Source: Saitoella complicata NRRL Y-17804 | Taxonomy: Eukaryota > Ascomycota > Saitoellomycetes > Saitoellales > Saitoellaceae | Direction: 5' to 3' | Assembly (NCBI RefSeq): GCF_001661265.1 | Contig: NW_017567013.1 | Span: 1 to 64,000, forward strand | DNA: 64,000 nucleotides | Part shown: piece after piece, positions 1-10,871 of the stretch | Numbering within the stretch: position 1 is the stretch's first letter | Layout: every line of letters begins with the position of its first letter | Notes under the pieces: model-generated | Told to the model about the DNA's origin: nothing | What the model saw: the letters and a program-made list of their open reading frames with translations, nothing else | The model's database searches: none | Made by a program: the position numbers and the translations under genes

Positions 1-131
1 CCTAACCCTAACCCTAACCCTAACCCTAACCCTAACCCTAACCCTAACCCTAACCCTAACCCTAACCCTAACCCTAACCCTAACCCTAACCCTAACCCTA
101 ACCCTAACCCTAACCCTAACCCTAACCCTAA
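1..131. repeat. Telomere, CCCTAA repeat array
   Basis: About 22 uninterrupted copies of CCCTAA, read toward the centromere, so the window starts at a chromosome end (TTAGGG on the other strand). This is the standard telomere repeat of filamentous fungi and vertebrates. The array stops cleanly at an unrelated AGGAGTACGC sequence, with no degenerate variant repeats at the junction. Confidence 0.98.
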
Positions 132-303
132 GGAGTACGCTGTAGCGACGGCGAGGGAGTACGCTGTAGGGACTTAGCGACAGCGAGGGAGTATCCTGTA
201 GCTGTACGCTGTACGCTGTAGGGACTTAGCAGCTCAGCGCGCAAATCTGAGGGCATGGCCCGCCTTGAGGGCATGGCCCGCCTTGAGGGCATGGCCCGAC
301 TCC
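132..303. repeat. Subtelomeric short tandem repeats
   Basis: Directly next to the telomere there are several copies of a GAGGGAGTACGCTGTAG-type word and two of GCTGTAGGGACTTAGC. They are followed at about 250-303 by three near-perfect copies of an 18 bp unit (CTTGAGGGCATGGCCCGC). Open frames across this stretch merely translate the repeats and are not credible genes. Confidence 0.7.
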
Positions 304-901
304 GCATCTGCCGATCGTTTCCACAAGCGGGTTAGCGTCGCCCAAAACGGACGGGCCATGCCATGGGCCTGTCGATGTACTAGTAATAGGTTTGAGTGTT
401 TATGGGCAGAGGAATCAGCAGACACGTTATACTGGTTTCTAATTCTGTAGACAGTGGACTTGTGCTTTCAGGTCCATTCAGCAATGTCACTCAGAGGCTG
501 ACCACGGAGCGAATTGCGAAGAACCAGAGCGCGCACCGCATCATGAACTCGTTCACCTACCATATGATGACGCGTCCTGGTCTCCTAGGCCCTTGGTTGT
601 CGAGTATGAAGGGTTTTTGTTTCGACCTTTGCCAGTTTTTTTTTCGGATGCGCATACCCACTCGTGATTCGCATAACTTTAGAACTCGACTATACCCCCA
701 ATGTAACTAACTGGTCCTCAGGTAATGACATTCTCGCGAATGAGCTCCGGTTCCGTGCTCTCACGCCGCGGCGCATGTCCCCGGCGTCTGCACATAACAT
801 ACCATTGTATAAATAAGAGAACCCTGTATATAACGCCAATTACGTCTTCTTTGCTCGACGCAGTCTGTGCTCCTTGTAATCATGTTTATTGGCCGCATCG
901 C
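304..901. other. Subtelomeric non-genic stretch
   Basis: No frame in this roughly 600 bp shows recognisable protein features, and no RNA gene is apparent. It separates the subtelomeric repeats from the 3' end of the first gene. Confidence 0.5.
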
Positions 902-1807
902 TCAATCTTCGCCACGATCCGAATCCCCCGTAGGAAAATCATCCCCCGATTTGTCTCCCTTGGATCCCCCTCTTTCGCCAAAAACATCGGTCCTTCGCTG
1001 TTCCCACAACGGCATATTACGTCGAATGCTCTCGATATGCTTCTCACTTATGTCCGCGACGCAGAAAGTTGGCTCCGAGTCCACGTCGTGGCACCGTGCC
1101 AAGACGCTTCCCCACGGATCCACAATCATTGCATGTCCATAACTCTGCCTCTTCCCCTCTTTGTCGTGTTTCCCCACCTGCGCCGCTGCGAGTACATAAC
1201 ACTGCGTATCTATCGCCCGCGCACGCAGCAGCGTCTCCCAATGTGCAGCTCCAGTCCGTACCGCGAACGCAGAGGGATATAACAGGCAAGACGCTCCCAA
1301 ACTTCGTAACCTCAGCGCTAACTCGGGAAACCTCATATCATAGCAGATCGCCATTCCAACTTTCCCGACTGGAGTTTCGAATGGCGGGATGAGCTTCGTA
1401 CCGGGGACGGTGGAGTTGGATTCCTTGATGATTGGGCCGTTGGGGATGTCGACGTCGTAGAGGTGTAGTTTTCTGTAGATTTGCGTGTGGTCGCCGTCGG
1501 GGTAAAGCCAAACATGCGCATTTGACACCCGCTTCGGATCGTCCGTCTTCTCGTGAATACCAACAGAAACATGCACCCCATGTTCCTTAGCCGACTCCTG
1601 TAACCCCTGCAAAAGCGTATTCGTCTTCCTCGATTCCACGAGCCGCCGGCCTTCCTCAGCGTTGGAGGCAATGTAATCGCTCGCTTCAGGGAGGCAGACG
1701 ACTTTTGCGCCTTGGGCTGCGGCGCGGGTGACGATTGTTTTGCAGGCCTCGAGGTTGGCAAGGACATTTGACGTTGCGCAGAACTGGCCGACTGCTGCGA
1801 GGACCAT
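902..1807 (-). CDS. Nitrilase-superfamily amidase (Nit1/Nit2 type)
   Basis: A 301-residue carbon-nitrogen hydrolase with no intron. The catalytic triad is visible: Glu41 (CLPEAS), Lys113 (YRKLHLYDVD) and Cys155 (ICYDMRFPE). The C-terminal RRTDVFGE element is typical of the Nit1 branch. By family knowledge the enzyme hydrolyses deaminated glutathione, a metabolite-repair reaction in cytosol and mitochondria; that specific substrate is an inference. The frame is open 69 codons further upstream, but the extension has no family similarity, and MVLAAVGQF is where the fold begins, so this start is preferred. It is the most telomere-proximal gene, yet it shows no sign of decay. Confidence 0.9.
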   Translation of the reverse strand: MVLAAVGQFCATSNVLANLEACKTIVTRAAAQGAKVVCLPEASDYIASNAEEGRRLVESRKTNTLLQGLQESAKEHGVHVSVGIHEKTDDPKRVSNAHVWLYPDGDHTQIYRKLHLYDVDIPNGPIIKESNSTVPGTKLIPPFETPVGKVGMAICYDMRFPELALRLRSLGASCLLYPSAFAVRTGAAHWETLLRARAIDTQCYVLAAAQVGKHDKEGKRQSYGHAMIVDPWGSVLARCHDVDSEPTFCVADISEKHIESIRRNMPLWEQRRTDVFGERGGSKGDKSGDDFPTGDSDRGED

Positions 1808-2118
1808 AGTTGTAGATGGATCAACTGGAAAGAACGATGTCTGAAGTCGAGGGTTGTTTGGCGGAGAAGAGCTGGGAGGAGCGTGACGTCGGATCCGGCA
1901 GGGGTGCGGATTAGAATCCCGCAGCGGGATCGATAAGACAAGGTTGGATAAGACGTCGCGTATGAGTATTTGAATAATGAAAGCGAGCACGGTCATGAAA
2001 TGGTTATGAATCAATTTTCGATTGCTGGACTACACCCGGGGTATCTACCTACAGCGTACATGTCCAATAACGTCTTCGGGTATTCCTAAGATACACATCC
2101 ATCATCCTCAAATCCCCC
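1808..2118. other. Intergenic gap, 311 bp
   Basis: This lies between the start of the amidase gene and the stop of the sugar permease gene, both on the minus strand, so it should hold the amidase promoter. No gene or clear motif was seen. Confidence 0.5.
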
Positions 2119-3678
2119 CTATACCCTCTCAATGTACACCGTCTCACCCTTCATATCCTCCATCTTATGCTCCGGCAAGGGGCTCGTACTCAACTCTGCG
2201 TCAAGCCCGAGAGCAACTCTCGCCTCATGGGCAGACAAACCCTTCGGCATGCTCCTCTCAACCTTGACCGGATTGCCACCCGCCGCGAAAATGACGTCCA
2301 TCTCCTCCAAACTCCTGCCCTTAGTCTCGGGGAGGTAGAAGTAGATGACCGGGATGAAGGAAGCGTTGATAATGGCGAAGATGATGTAAGTGTGGTATCC
2401 GATGTTGGCGAAGGCGGGGGGGATAATCATCACGACGATGAAACAAAAGATCCAGTTTCCGGCAGAGGCGATGGCGTTAGCCTGGGAACGGACGCGGAGT
2501 GGAGCAATTTCGGCGGAGTAGAGGAAGGGTCCACCAACCCAGCAAAGTCCGAAGAAAGTGTTGAAGACAAACAAGAATCCGGCACCGACGAGTTGATTCG
2601 TACGAGACCCGGTGGAGAGGAGCGCGGGGATGATGCAGAACGAAGCGGCCATTCCAGCGGCAGTCCACATGAACATACGACGACGACCGAAGTACTCAAC
2701 GAGGAAGGCGGAGATACAGGAGCAGATTGCATATTCGGTTCCTCCGGCTGCGGCGAGGAGGTGGGACATCTCGGAGGGAAGGCCGAAGGAGTCGGTGATG
2801 ATTTTGTTGGCGTAGGTGGAGACCATGTTGATGCCGGACAACTGCTGTGCTGACTGGATGAAGAAGCCGAGGGCGACACGACGGAAGGTTTGAGTCTTTC
2901 CGCCTTCGAGAAGCTCGCGGTAAGAGAAGGGCTTTTCTCCCTTCTGAGCCTCGAAGGTAGCAACGATCTGGTCGCGCTCTTCGACGACGTCGGGATGGTC
3001 AATGGGCTTGTCGACGAGGCGGGAAAGAATCTCGGTAGCCTCCTCAATGTGGCCGTGTTTGATGAGCCAGCGGGGAGACTCGGGGAGGAACATAATGCAG
3101 ACGAAAACGGTGACAGCGGGGATACACTGAATCGCGACGGGGAGTCTCCAGGCAGCCTGGGAGGGCTGGAGGAAGTAGGCGCCGTAGCCGACCCAGAGGG
3201 AACAAGCGACACCGATTGTGCACATAGCTCCCTCAATCATTACGAGCCAACCTCTGTTGTGGGATTTGGAGCACTCTGCTTGCCAAGTGGGGACAGTTGC
3301 GACATCGAATCCCATACCGAGACCAGCGACAACTCGTCCCGCAGTAAACAACGCAATGCCGTTCGCACCAGCCTGCATGGCACCACCAATCGCAATGAGC
3401 GCCATACCCATCACCACTGTCTTGCGTCTACCCAAACGATCACCGACTTCGAGACATGCGAGCGCACCGACCAGGCATCCCAATTCGAAGGACGCGATGA
3501 CGATACCGAGGATGTTGGGGTCTTTCATTTCGGGGAGGACGGAGAGGAAGGGTTGTTCGGTGATAATACCGCCCATGACACCCATGTCGTAACCGAATAG
3601 CCAGAATGCGGTACCGGCGATGACGGCGATGGCGAAGTTGAGGGCTGTGCCGCGGAGGCCGCGAAGTCCTCGTGCCAT
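2119..3678 (-). CDS. MFS sugar (hexose-type) transporter
   Basis: A 519-residue intronless major facilitator with 12 predicted membrane segments. Sugar-porter signatures are clear: GYDMGVMGG in TM1, GDRLGRRKT in the loop 2-3, PESPRWL before the central loop, QQLSGINMVSTY in TM7, and PETKGRSLEEMD after TM12. The family imports hexoses or related sugars by proton symport or facilitation across the plasma membrane. The exact substrate cannot be told from sequence. The length is normal for the family. The ATG at 3678 fits the MARGLRGLRGT cytosolic start just before TM1. Confidence 0.93.
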   Translation of the reverse strand: MARGLRGLRGTALNFAIAVIAGTAFWLFGYDMGVMGGIITEQPFLSVLPEMKDPNILGIVIASFELGCLVGALACLEVGDRLGRRKTVVMGMALIAIGGAMQAGANGIALFTAGRVVAGLGMGFDVATVPTWQAECSKSHNRGWLVMIEGAMCTIGVACSLWVGYGAYFLQPSQAAWRLPVAIQCIPAVTVFVCIMFLPESPRWLIKHGHIEEATEILSRLVDKPIDHPDVVEERDQIVATFEAQKGEKPFSYRELLEGGKTQTFRRVALGFFIQSAQQLSGINMVSTYANKIITDSFGLPSEMSHLLAAAGGTEYAICSCISAFLVEYFGRRRMFMWTAAGMAASFCIIPALLSTGSRTNQLVGAGFLFVFNTFFGLCWVGGPFLYSAEIAPLRVRSQANAIASAGNWIFCFIVVMIIPPAFANIGYHTYIIFAIINASFIPVIYFYLPETKGRSLEEMDVIFAAGGNPVKVERSMPKGLSAHEARVALGLDAELSTSPLPEHKMEDMKGETVYIERV

Positions 3679-5361
3679 TGTATGTTATGTGGTTGTTGTA
3701 GTTGGTGTTTGGAAAATGTGGAGTGACGGATCAGGTGAAGCGATCGATGTGTCCTGTCGGGCCGTCCTTGTCGAAGTCAAGACTGAGCGGTGTTGTTGAT
3801 CCCTCCACAGACTGCGAGGGATGACCCTCTCTTTATAGCCGCCCCCCATCACAGTTGACACCCCCACGCGTTTCGTATCGTAGCGCGACCCCAGACCCCG
3901 CGGAATGGCAGGTGTGATGACTTGGTGGTTGTACGCGGGAGGTGTTTCCTTCCTTGGGTGTGTGGGGTGCATATCGGAGGATTTCTCCGCGGCTGGGGAG
4001 CACGCTCGAAGGTTAAGCACGATTAACATAGGCGCTTCGACCGGTAGGATACGGACACCGCCAGGAGGGTAAGTTCAGGTGGTCCCCCGGGCTCAATTGC
4101 CTGATCTGGCGGACCTCTGATCTGATCAAGGCAGAGCAAGAAGCTCCAGCTCGACGGCATCGCAGCAGCCACAACGACGACCCAGCTGTCAACCGGTTCT
4201 CCGGTCCCGGAAAACATGTCTAGTCCACTTCATTCTCACAACTGAGATCCTAATCTCAAAACGGGAGAGATCCTCCCTTTCTCCGGGTCAGCCTACAGCC
4301 GGCCGCGGGGGTGCGGTGGCCGGGCGCCTTCGCTGGCGCGCGACTCGGTTGGGGTGAACAGCTAGCTAGCTGCCCATGGGGTAGAAGCACCCGGGATGGA
4401 TTGCAGATGGAGGTAAAGTGCAGGATATCGAAGTCGCGATTGAAAGTGGTGTTCTAGAACTTGATTTCTCATGGGGATTACTTGCCTTCCTGCGCGTGCA
4501 GGGCCTTGGGTGGGCGGACAGCTATGCAGCAGATCCAGATGGGTGTCCCGTGAGCATCTCACAAAGCTCTCAGTGTTTAGACCGCCAGGCTTTCGCTATT
4601 TTCGCGGCAATGTCCAACACCTTTCGTTGAAAGCGTAAGACTCCGTGACCTGCCATACATGTGCGGTCTCGCAGATCATCTTCAAATGTCAGCCCTTACA
4701 ACTCAGAATCTTACTTGACATGTAAGGGAAGGATCCGTCACGATCAGACGGAGTGACCTTCGCCGAAGCCTAGGCCTAACAACTACTATCTGAGCTACGT
4801 TTCGAGCCGTTCGCAATCACCTAGGTAGTTAGTTAACTGTACCTACCAGAGCACCTTAGACCAATCTCCGCTTTACAATTACATCTCATCACGATTGCGG
4901 GCCCTTCTTGCTTCATGCCGCACCGGTTCCCCACATCCGTGATTCAAGGTTTTCACTAACCCTTCTCAAGTAATACCTTCCGCAGCTTTACAGTTACCGC
5001 GGCAAGCAAGGTCCTGTGACTGGTCCTTGTACATCCGCAAGTCTCAATGCGGAAGGCAATCCATCCCGCGGTGGAAAGACGGCCCCGAGCGACACCCAAT
5101 GCACCCCAGAAAGGCAAACAGAAGGGCCGGGTAGTAAGCTCAAGAGAAGGTAACCAATGGATGTTAAATTGTGATGTACTGTGTCAAGCATTTAAGGAAG
5201 CAGGTAAACGGTTGGGGAGTTCAGAAATTTGGCACCGTACGCGTCAAGGGAAGTTTTAGGTGTCATTGCTGTGAGAAAGACGACAAAGATGTCATTTCGC
5301 TGGCCACGTCGCAGTGTTTTCTCAACCATGATCGACCAGCTCCTACCAATATACGAACTCA
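3679..5361. other. Long intergenic region, no gene seen
   Basis: About 1.7 kb between the permease start and the PalA gene stop. It includes the permease promoter (near 3679-4000) and a GC-rich patch at about 4270-4340. Open frames are short and lack family features, and no tRNA-like cloverleaf or B-box was noticed. Confidence 0.45.
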
Positions 5362-7986
5362 TCACCACCCACCACCATACCCACTCGGCTTCCCGGGCGG
5401 CGGAGGTGGTGCTCGTGCTCCATAGTGCGAAGCATACCCTCCCGGGGCTGCTCCGTACGCTCCTCCCTGTGGCTGCGGCGGCGGGGGCGGGGGCGCCTGT
5501 CCATACCCTCCAGCACCATAACCCTGATAACTCGGCGCCCCAGCACCATATCCAGCCGGCACATACGGACTACTCGACACCTGTGCAGAAATAGCAGGCG
5601 ACGACTGCACACTCAACCCCGCCAATCTCCTCCTTAATGCCTCCTGATCACTCTCCGGACCTCTCGCCTGCAATCGCTCGAAGATCCTCTTTCCCTCTTG
5701 TCTTCGTTCGTCGATGTACACGTCCACGTCGCTCTTAAGTTTAGTTAGGATCTGGTTGAGCTCGGTATAAAACTCCACACCCCGCTTTACGCCCTCACGT
5801 ACATCCTTGTACGCATCATACGCGTCCCCGAACCGGCGAGTCGACTGGTCCCGTCCCCGACGAAGTCCGTCCCATCGTTTCCGCTGTTTCCGTGCTCCGG
5901 AATCTTCGTTCAACACCTTGAACCTCGCAGATATCTCACGAAGTACATCCTCACCTTTCGCGATCGTTGCACTGATTCGTTGAGAGTAAGGTCGGAACTT
6001 CTCGAGTTCGTGTCTAAAGACCTCCTTTTCGCCACCAGGGTGTCGTTTGTTCAGAATGAGAACATCGGAGATGTCGTCGCTATGCGCACGCTCCCTTAGA
6101 TCCTTCAATGTGTTCGTTCGTTCCCTCTTCAAGATCTCCAGCGTACTTAGGAGCTGTTCGATCTCCCCCGCTACCCTCTTAACGTCCATCTTCGGCGTTG
6201 GATCACCGAAATCGAGATCAAGCAAGGACTTCTCCTGCGACGGCGTAGGTGTCATTGTCGTGGCCCTAATCGCCGCATCCCCAAAAGCAGCATCCAACGC
6301 CGCACCCTCCCCACCCTCCCTCAGGATCTCGAAATCGGCACGATGAACACCCCACAGACTCATCAATCTCCCATCACTCTCCGTAGCCTTCTCGAGACTG
6401 TCCTTGTATGACACGAGTTCGCGCCTGCTGTCCTTGGCCTTCGGGTGTGCAGAGGCAGGCGGTTGGGTCCACTTCTCCTGATATCGCGCACGCATGGATT
6501 CGCACTCCCTCGCTTCCTCATCGAGTGTCAACTCAATCCCCCTAACCGCCTCCCCAACCTTCGCTTTCAACTTCCTCAGCGTCTCCATCATACCCTCCAC
6601 CTTCCCATCCTTCTCCATCTCCGCGACTTCCGCAGCCATCCGCCGTACATCTCCAGTGGGTGTCGCCAATTCTTCCAATATCCGCTCCTCCTCGGCAAAT
6701 TTGTACCCGGCAAGAGTGGCGGGAAGGCCGAGGTACTCGACACCGCTATGGACTTCCTCGTCGGCGACTTCGACACGCTCGGTTTCCGCGCGGAGCATCT
6801 TTGCTTTTTCTTCGGAGTACATACTGCTACTCGCGTGCACGCTCAACGGAACCAATTTGTGGAAGATATCCCCTCCGATGATCTTTTGTAGATCCGTGTC
6901 TTTGCCATACAGTTCGGTCAGGGGTGTAGACTTTACGGCGCTCATCTTGCCGAGCGGAGGTACTGATTCCTCTTTTGGAACAAGCTGGTGGTAGACAAAG
7001 TCGTTGTCCTTTTCGGTACGGGCGTGGAGTTCTGTCACGGTTTGTGTCCAGTTCTTCAGGATTTCGGTAAGGACCGAGGCAGCATCCGCGCCGAGACTTT
7101 GACTTGGGCTGTATCCCAAACTTGTTGTTAATCTGAGTGCTTCCTTTCCAGTCGCTTCTGCCACGGCAAGGTGTGCGAGCGCCCGACCAGCCTCGCCGTT
7201 ATCGCTGTCGACCGTAGCAGCGTAAAAGTGTGCGATAGATGTCATGTACTTTTGCTTCAGCGTGCACAGCCTATGCCACACACCCTCGATGACTCCGCTA
7301 TTCACGTGTTCCTGTAAATCCTCCAGTGCCTGTGTATAGTAAAACGCCGCCTGCCCAGCCAATTTCGAAACCAATGCCGGTTTTGCTTTACCGCCTGCCA
7401 GGGTGTATTCGAGAAAGACCTCCTGTGCTTGCGCGAGCATGATCGTCCGAAGCTTGGTGAGAACTTCGCGAGAGAGGTCGGTAGAGGGTGCGTGAAGAAA
7501 GTTCTCATCGACGAAGGCAAAGCAGCCAGCTGCGGACTGGAAGGCGGCGTATGAGCGTTTTGCGCCGTCCGGGTCGGTGCGGTCGATGGTCGAAGCTATG
7601 GCAGAGAGCGTCGCGCCAAGATTAAAGAGAAGCGACGCTTTCTCGAATGCGAGTGAAGACTGCGTGGTCAGAGCCCCCGTAAACGCATCATGCCACGGAA
7701 ACGATATCTTGACCCCCTCCCCGGCTCCATTCTCCGCCGTCGTCGCCACGGGTACCCGGAGCTCCAGTAACTCCAACTGCGCGTAATACTTGTAAATCAA
7801 ATCTCGTCCCGTATTATTACGTTCTGCGCCGCGGACGGATTGACGGAGGTGGTGGATCATGGAGCATTCTTCGGAGAATGATTGTGGGTCTTGGTGGGTT
7901 GAGCGGATGTAGTGTTTGAGCGGGGTGATCCAATCGACTTCGTCTGTGGTCTTGCGGGGGATGCTTATTGTTGGACTTGGTCTCAT
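5362..7986 (-). CDS. palA: pH-signalling BRO1-domain protein PalA/Rim20
   Basis: An 874-residue intronless protein. It begins with a BRO1 domain (about residues 1-380, starting ISIPRKTTDEVDW), continues with a long helical V-shaped ALIX-like middle region (about 390-760, charged and coiled-coil-like), and ends in a Pro/Gly/Tyr-rich tail. This is the layout of Aspergillus PalA and yeast Rim20. In those fungi the protein sits on ESCRT-III (Vps32) at endosomes and binds YPxL motifs in the PacC/Rim101 transcription factor so that it can be processed at alkaline pH. The length (about 800-900) fits PalA better than Bro1/Vps31, which the low-complexity tail would also allow, so the Rim20 call is likely but not certain. 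Confidence 0.88.
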   Translation of the reverse strand: MRPSPTISIPRKTTDEVDWITPLKHYIRSTHQDPQSFSEECSMIHHLRQSVRGAERNNTGRDLIYKYYAQLELLELRVPVATTAENGAGEGVKISFPWHDAFTGALTTQSSLAFEKASLLFNLGATLSAIASTIDRTDPDGAKRSYAAFQSAAGCFAFVDENFLHAPSTDLSREVLTKLRTIMLAQAQEVFLEYTLAGGKAKPALVSKLAGQAAFYYTQALEDLQEHVNSGVIEGVWHRLCTLKQKYMTSIAHFYAATVDSDNGEAGRALAHLAVAEATGKEALRLTTSLGYSPSQSLGADAASVLTEILKNWTQTVTELHARTEKDNDFVYHQLVPKEESVPPLGKMSAVKSTPLTELYGKDTDLQKIIGGDIFHKLVPLSVHASSSMYSEEKAKMLRAETERVEVADEEVHSGVEYLGLPATLAGYKFAEEERILEELATPTGDVRRMAAEVAEMEKDGKVEGMMETLRKLKAKVGEAVRGIELTLDEEARECESMRARYQEKWTQPPASAHPKAKDSRRELVSYKDSLEKATESDGRLMSLWGVHRADFEILREGGEGAALDAAFGDAAIRATTMTPTPSQEKSLLDLDFGDPTPKMDVKRVAGEIEQLLSTLEILKRERTNTLKDLRERAHSDDISDVLILNKRHPGGEKEVFRHELEKFRPYSQRISATIAKGEDVLREISARFKVLNEDSGARKQRKRWDGLRRGRDQSTRRFGDAYDAYKDVREGVKRGVEFYTELNQILTKLKSDVDVYIDERRQEGKRIFERLQARGPESDQEALRRRLAGLSVQSSPAISAQVSSSPYVPAGYGAGAPSYQGYGAGGYGQAPPPPPPQPQGGAYGAAPGGYASHYGARAPPPPPGKPSGYGGGW

Positions 7987-8519
7987 TGTTGGTTCGAGGT
8001 ATGAGTGAGAGAGAGATCAATGATGGTGAGGTTTGGTCGTCGGCATCCGTACGCTGCAGTTGGTGCGTCACTGGGGTCGGCAAGACGGCAGGACCACCGT
8101 GCACCGCAAAATAACATCTCGAGAGACAGGTTACAACCATTCGGGATGTAGAAGTAGAGACTTTCGGTACCTCCAAACACATAGACTGCATCCGTTCACC
8201 TACGCCGGCAAAACTCCCCTCCTAAACCGCCCAGTCTAGATCTACCATGTCCTCCAAAACAATTGAACCCTCACGAAATCCTCAACACAAGTCGTTCGGA
8301 CTACCTCCCGCATCCCGATTCATAAGCGCCAGCGCCTTAAGAATCAGGGACATCACCCTTCCAGCGGACCATCGTCTGGCATACTCCCCACTCTGTGTTC
8401 CCGAGCAGACACATCGATCTCAACCCTTCACAGTCAACCATTCAACCCGACTCCCATCCATCGCCTCCCCAACATTCCAATTAACCCCACTCGCCTCTCA
8501 CATCCCCCCAAATACAAGT
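7987..8519. other. Intergenic gap, 533 bp
   Basis: Upstream of the PalA gene and downstream of ERG28 on the same strand. Open frames on the plus strand here are antisense or low-complexity and show no family features. No gene is supported. Confidence 0.5.
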
Positions 8520-9006
8520 TTACAGTCCAAGGTAATACTCCTTCTGCATCGTCATCCACACCATACTCGAGGTACTCACAACCAAAGGCCCAATCAATCC
8601 CTTTCCAAAACCAGCAGTCCCGTAGACCATCCACTCAAGCCCAAAGTGGGCAAAGGCAATGATGTAGGTCCAGTACGTCAACTGGTAGATCTGGGGGTTG
8701 GTGAGGTGGTACGCGGCGTAGAGACGGACGATTGCGGAGGTGAGGGTCCAGGTTCCGAAGGTGCGGGAGGCGAGGGGAGTTACTGGAGATGGAACAAGGT
8801 TAGTCAATTTTGCCTTTTGGATGAGGGGAGGGAGGGAAGGTACCTTGACCAGGTTTGCGGAGGTAGATCTGCTTGGAGAGTTTGGTGGTTACGAAGTTCT
8901 GGATGGTGTTGAAGATTGCCATGGTTGAGACGAAGAGCATCCATTTTGGGAGAAGACCGGGGGTGGTGGGGAGGTATGCAGTAAGGGAATCGATGATTGC
9001 AGACAT
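8520..9006 (-). CDS. ERG28: Ergosterol biosynthesis scaffold Erg28
   Basis: Two exons (8844-9006 and 8520-8782) with a 61 bp intron (donor GTACCT, acceptor CAG) give 141 residues. The join reads KPGQ-VTPLASRTFGTWTL, the conserved Erg28 block. Several membrane helices follow (LTYWTYIIAFAHFGLEW). By family knowledge Erg28 is an ER membrane protein that tethers the C-4 demethylation enzymes Erg25, Erg26 and Erg27 to each other and to Erg6. The length matches the yeast protein (148 aa). The start MSAIIDSL is the first ATG in frame and sits just before the first helix. None of its enzyme partners lies in this window. Confidence 0.93.
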
Positions 9007-9355
9007 GATTGCAACTGAATTTCTCGAAGGGCGAAAGAGTTCGGGGCTTTGGTTTTCGATTGAATGTTTTGTTCGCGGCTGTCGCTACCGGTACCCGCAC
9101 AAGCGAATGGTGGGGGGTGCACGTGCTGAACTTGAGCGGGTTATTAACGCTGACGAGCAGAGATAATAGCAGGGAAAACAGAATTGCGGAGAAAATGGTA
9201 TTCCTCGAGATAGTAATTGGGTCCTTTTTGCTGTTGCCTTCATTGCACGTAGTACGTGCTGTCCCGGATCAGACGAACATCATCCCTTATTCCTCATCAT
9301 CTACATAGACGTCCACTTTATATCATAACACCATTCCATCTCATTTCCCTGATCA
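9007..9355. other. Intergenic gap, 349 bp
   Basis: This lies between the ERG28 start and the stop of the Costars gene, both on the minus strand, and presumably carries the ERG28 promoter. No gene was seen. Confidence 0.5.
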
Positions 9356-9707
9356 TCAAGCAGCCCACATTCCACTGCTCTTCAACGGCTCCAACAAAAC
9401 AATGTCAACATCGTCATGTGCCCCCTGCAACAACATCTCTCCCTGGAAATCGATGACCTTTCGTCGCTTGGCGGCGCGGAGTGTGCCGTTGAGTGCCTCG
9501 ACTGTCAACGAGTCAGTAAATCAGAGTTCACAACCAACTGCATCTGACGTTGCTCGACGAGGAACGAAACGTGGGTAGGGATCACGTACAGATATTCGAT
9601 GCACGCTCATCACGAACCAAAGTGCCGAACTTGACGGGCTTCTCGGGCGCGCCTAGGCGCTGAAGCTCTGTGACGAGGTGCTTGATTTCTTCGTCGATGT
9701 TTGTCAT
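9356..9707 (-). CDS. Costars-domain small protein (ABRACL-like)
   Basis: Two exons (9590-9707 and 9356-9501) with an 88 bp intron encode 87 residues, too split to appear as one open frame. The product begins MTNIDEEIKHLVTEL, passes through KFGTLVRDERASNIFEAL and AAKRRKVIDFQGEMLLQG, and ends HDDVDIVLLEP followed by a short tail. This is the Costars family (human ABRACL, Dictyostelium costars), a winged-helix-like domain linked to actin dynamics. The phenylalanine codon in NIF is split by the intron and restores the family motif exactly, which supports the splice model. Its role in fungi is not established, so function is inferred from the family only. Confidence 0.9.
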
Positions 9708-10066
9708 TGTGATAGATCGGTTATGGAAATGGTGTTGTGTTGTGGTTGGAAGCGGAGGATGTTGCGTTCCAGCTGGGGCAGCGGAGGGGCTTATCGATGA
9801 GGCGGGAGAGGGTGAAGTTGCGTCATTCTCAAGGAGGTCTGTTTACGAAATAAACCCAAGTCAGGAAGGTGACACTGTTTATTTTTCTGGGTGTACCCGC
9901 GCGTACTGGCTGAGCGCATTCACCTCTACAGCCTGTCCTGTTGACAACCAACTTTTTCCCACGCGTACGGATCACCGACAGTCAAGCTTCCCAACCTCTC
10001 ACCAACAAACAACTTCGTCAGGCAGTCAAACGGCAGATATGCTTCTCCAGTTGCCTTCGAACCGAG
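9708..10066. other. Intergenic gap, 359 bp
   Basis: Upstream of the Costars gene. A plus-strand open frame here is antisense-like and has no family features. Nothing is supported beyond promoter sequence. Confidence 0.45.
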
Positions 10067-10871
10067 TCAGGTGCTCAACATTGTAGCTCCAAATGCAATC
10101 GCCACGCTGGAACCCCAAACATTCGGATGCCCTCCGCCGGCATGGCGTATTGTATCGGCTATTGTCAGCGGAGATAAATCAGACTCTGGGAGTTTGATAT
10201 GCCCCGGGCCCCTCAGCGTTGTTTCAGCGTTGGCTACGACCCTCGCAATGCTGACCCATCCACATTTCGCGGTAGGTGACTGAACACGATTTGCACCCAC
10301 GATTCCCACCAGAGTTTCCGTGACCTGAGCCAAAATATCGATAGCAATATGACAGCTGCGAAGTATACTCGGCGCAAGGTATAGTTCAAGAAGATACAGC
10401 CCTTTTTCTGGCGCTTGCGAAATCCGTGGCGTGAGATACTGCAGACCCATGAGCGGTAGTGTGTTAATCATATGAGCGTGCAAAATAAGAGAAAGGGATG
10501 TTGTCATAGGCGAAATTCGATGAAGGTTGTGTATGGCAAGTACGATGTCATAGAAGCGTTCTACAGAAAATATTAAGGCCAGAAGGGCTGAAAGCGGGAG
10601 ATTCCTCACCATAAGGACATGAGGGGGCATATTGGGAAATGACTTCAAGGCCTTGGACGACTTCACAATCATCCTGGTCGTAATCCAGTGTCGCACAAGG
10701 AGAGGATGGTCGTCTGTTTGGTAAGGTTCCTGTTGTCTCGACCGAGGACGCCCTGGAGGGAGATGAGACCGCTGTGGACGAGCTCGAGGATCCGGAAGCC
10801 ACTGAATCCGAAGTAGGAGGTGCACGGCAAGGCTTCGGTCGAAGGAAAGGGATGTGGTGCCTGGAGGACAT
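10067..10871 (-). CDS. Unrecognised spliced gene, 251 aa
   Basis: I do not recognise this product. Two exons (10610-10871 and 10067-10560) around a 49 bp intron (GTGAGG...TGTAG) give a frame-consistent 251-residue protein. The first ~75 residues are Ser/Pro-rich and basic (MSSRHHIPFLRPK, then a serine run). The rest is mostly helical and hydrophobic, for example FYDIVLAIHNLHRISP and LHAHMINTLPLMGLQYL, rather like the C-terminal part of fungal regulatory proteins. No zinc cluster or DNA-binding motif is present. The unspliced alternative is one 252-residue frame starting at 10825. The splice model is preferred because it uses an upstream ATG and proper splice sites, but the gene has no homology support here. 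Confidence 0.45.

Noticed and set aside
2167-2853. Long plus-strand open frames opposite the sugar permease and other genes
   Set aside because: They are antisense shadows of GC-rich genes, with biased composition (Asp/Gly/Glu-rich) and no family features.
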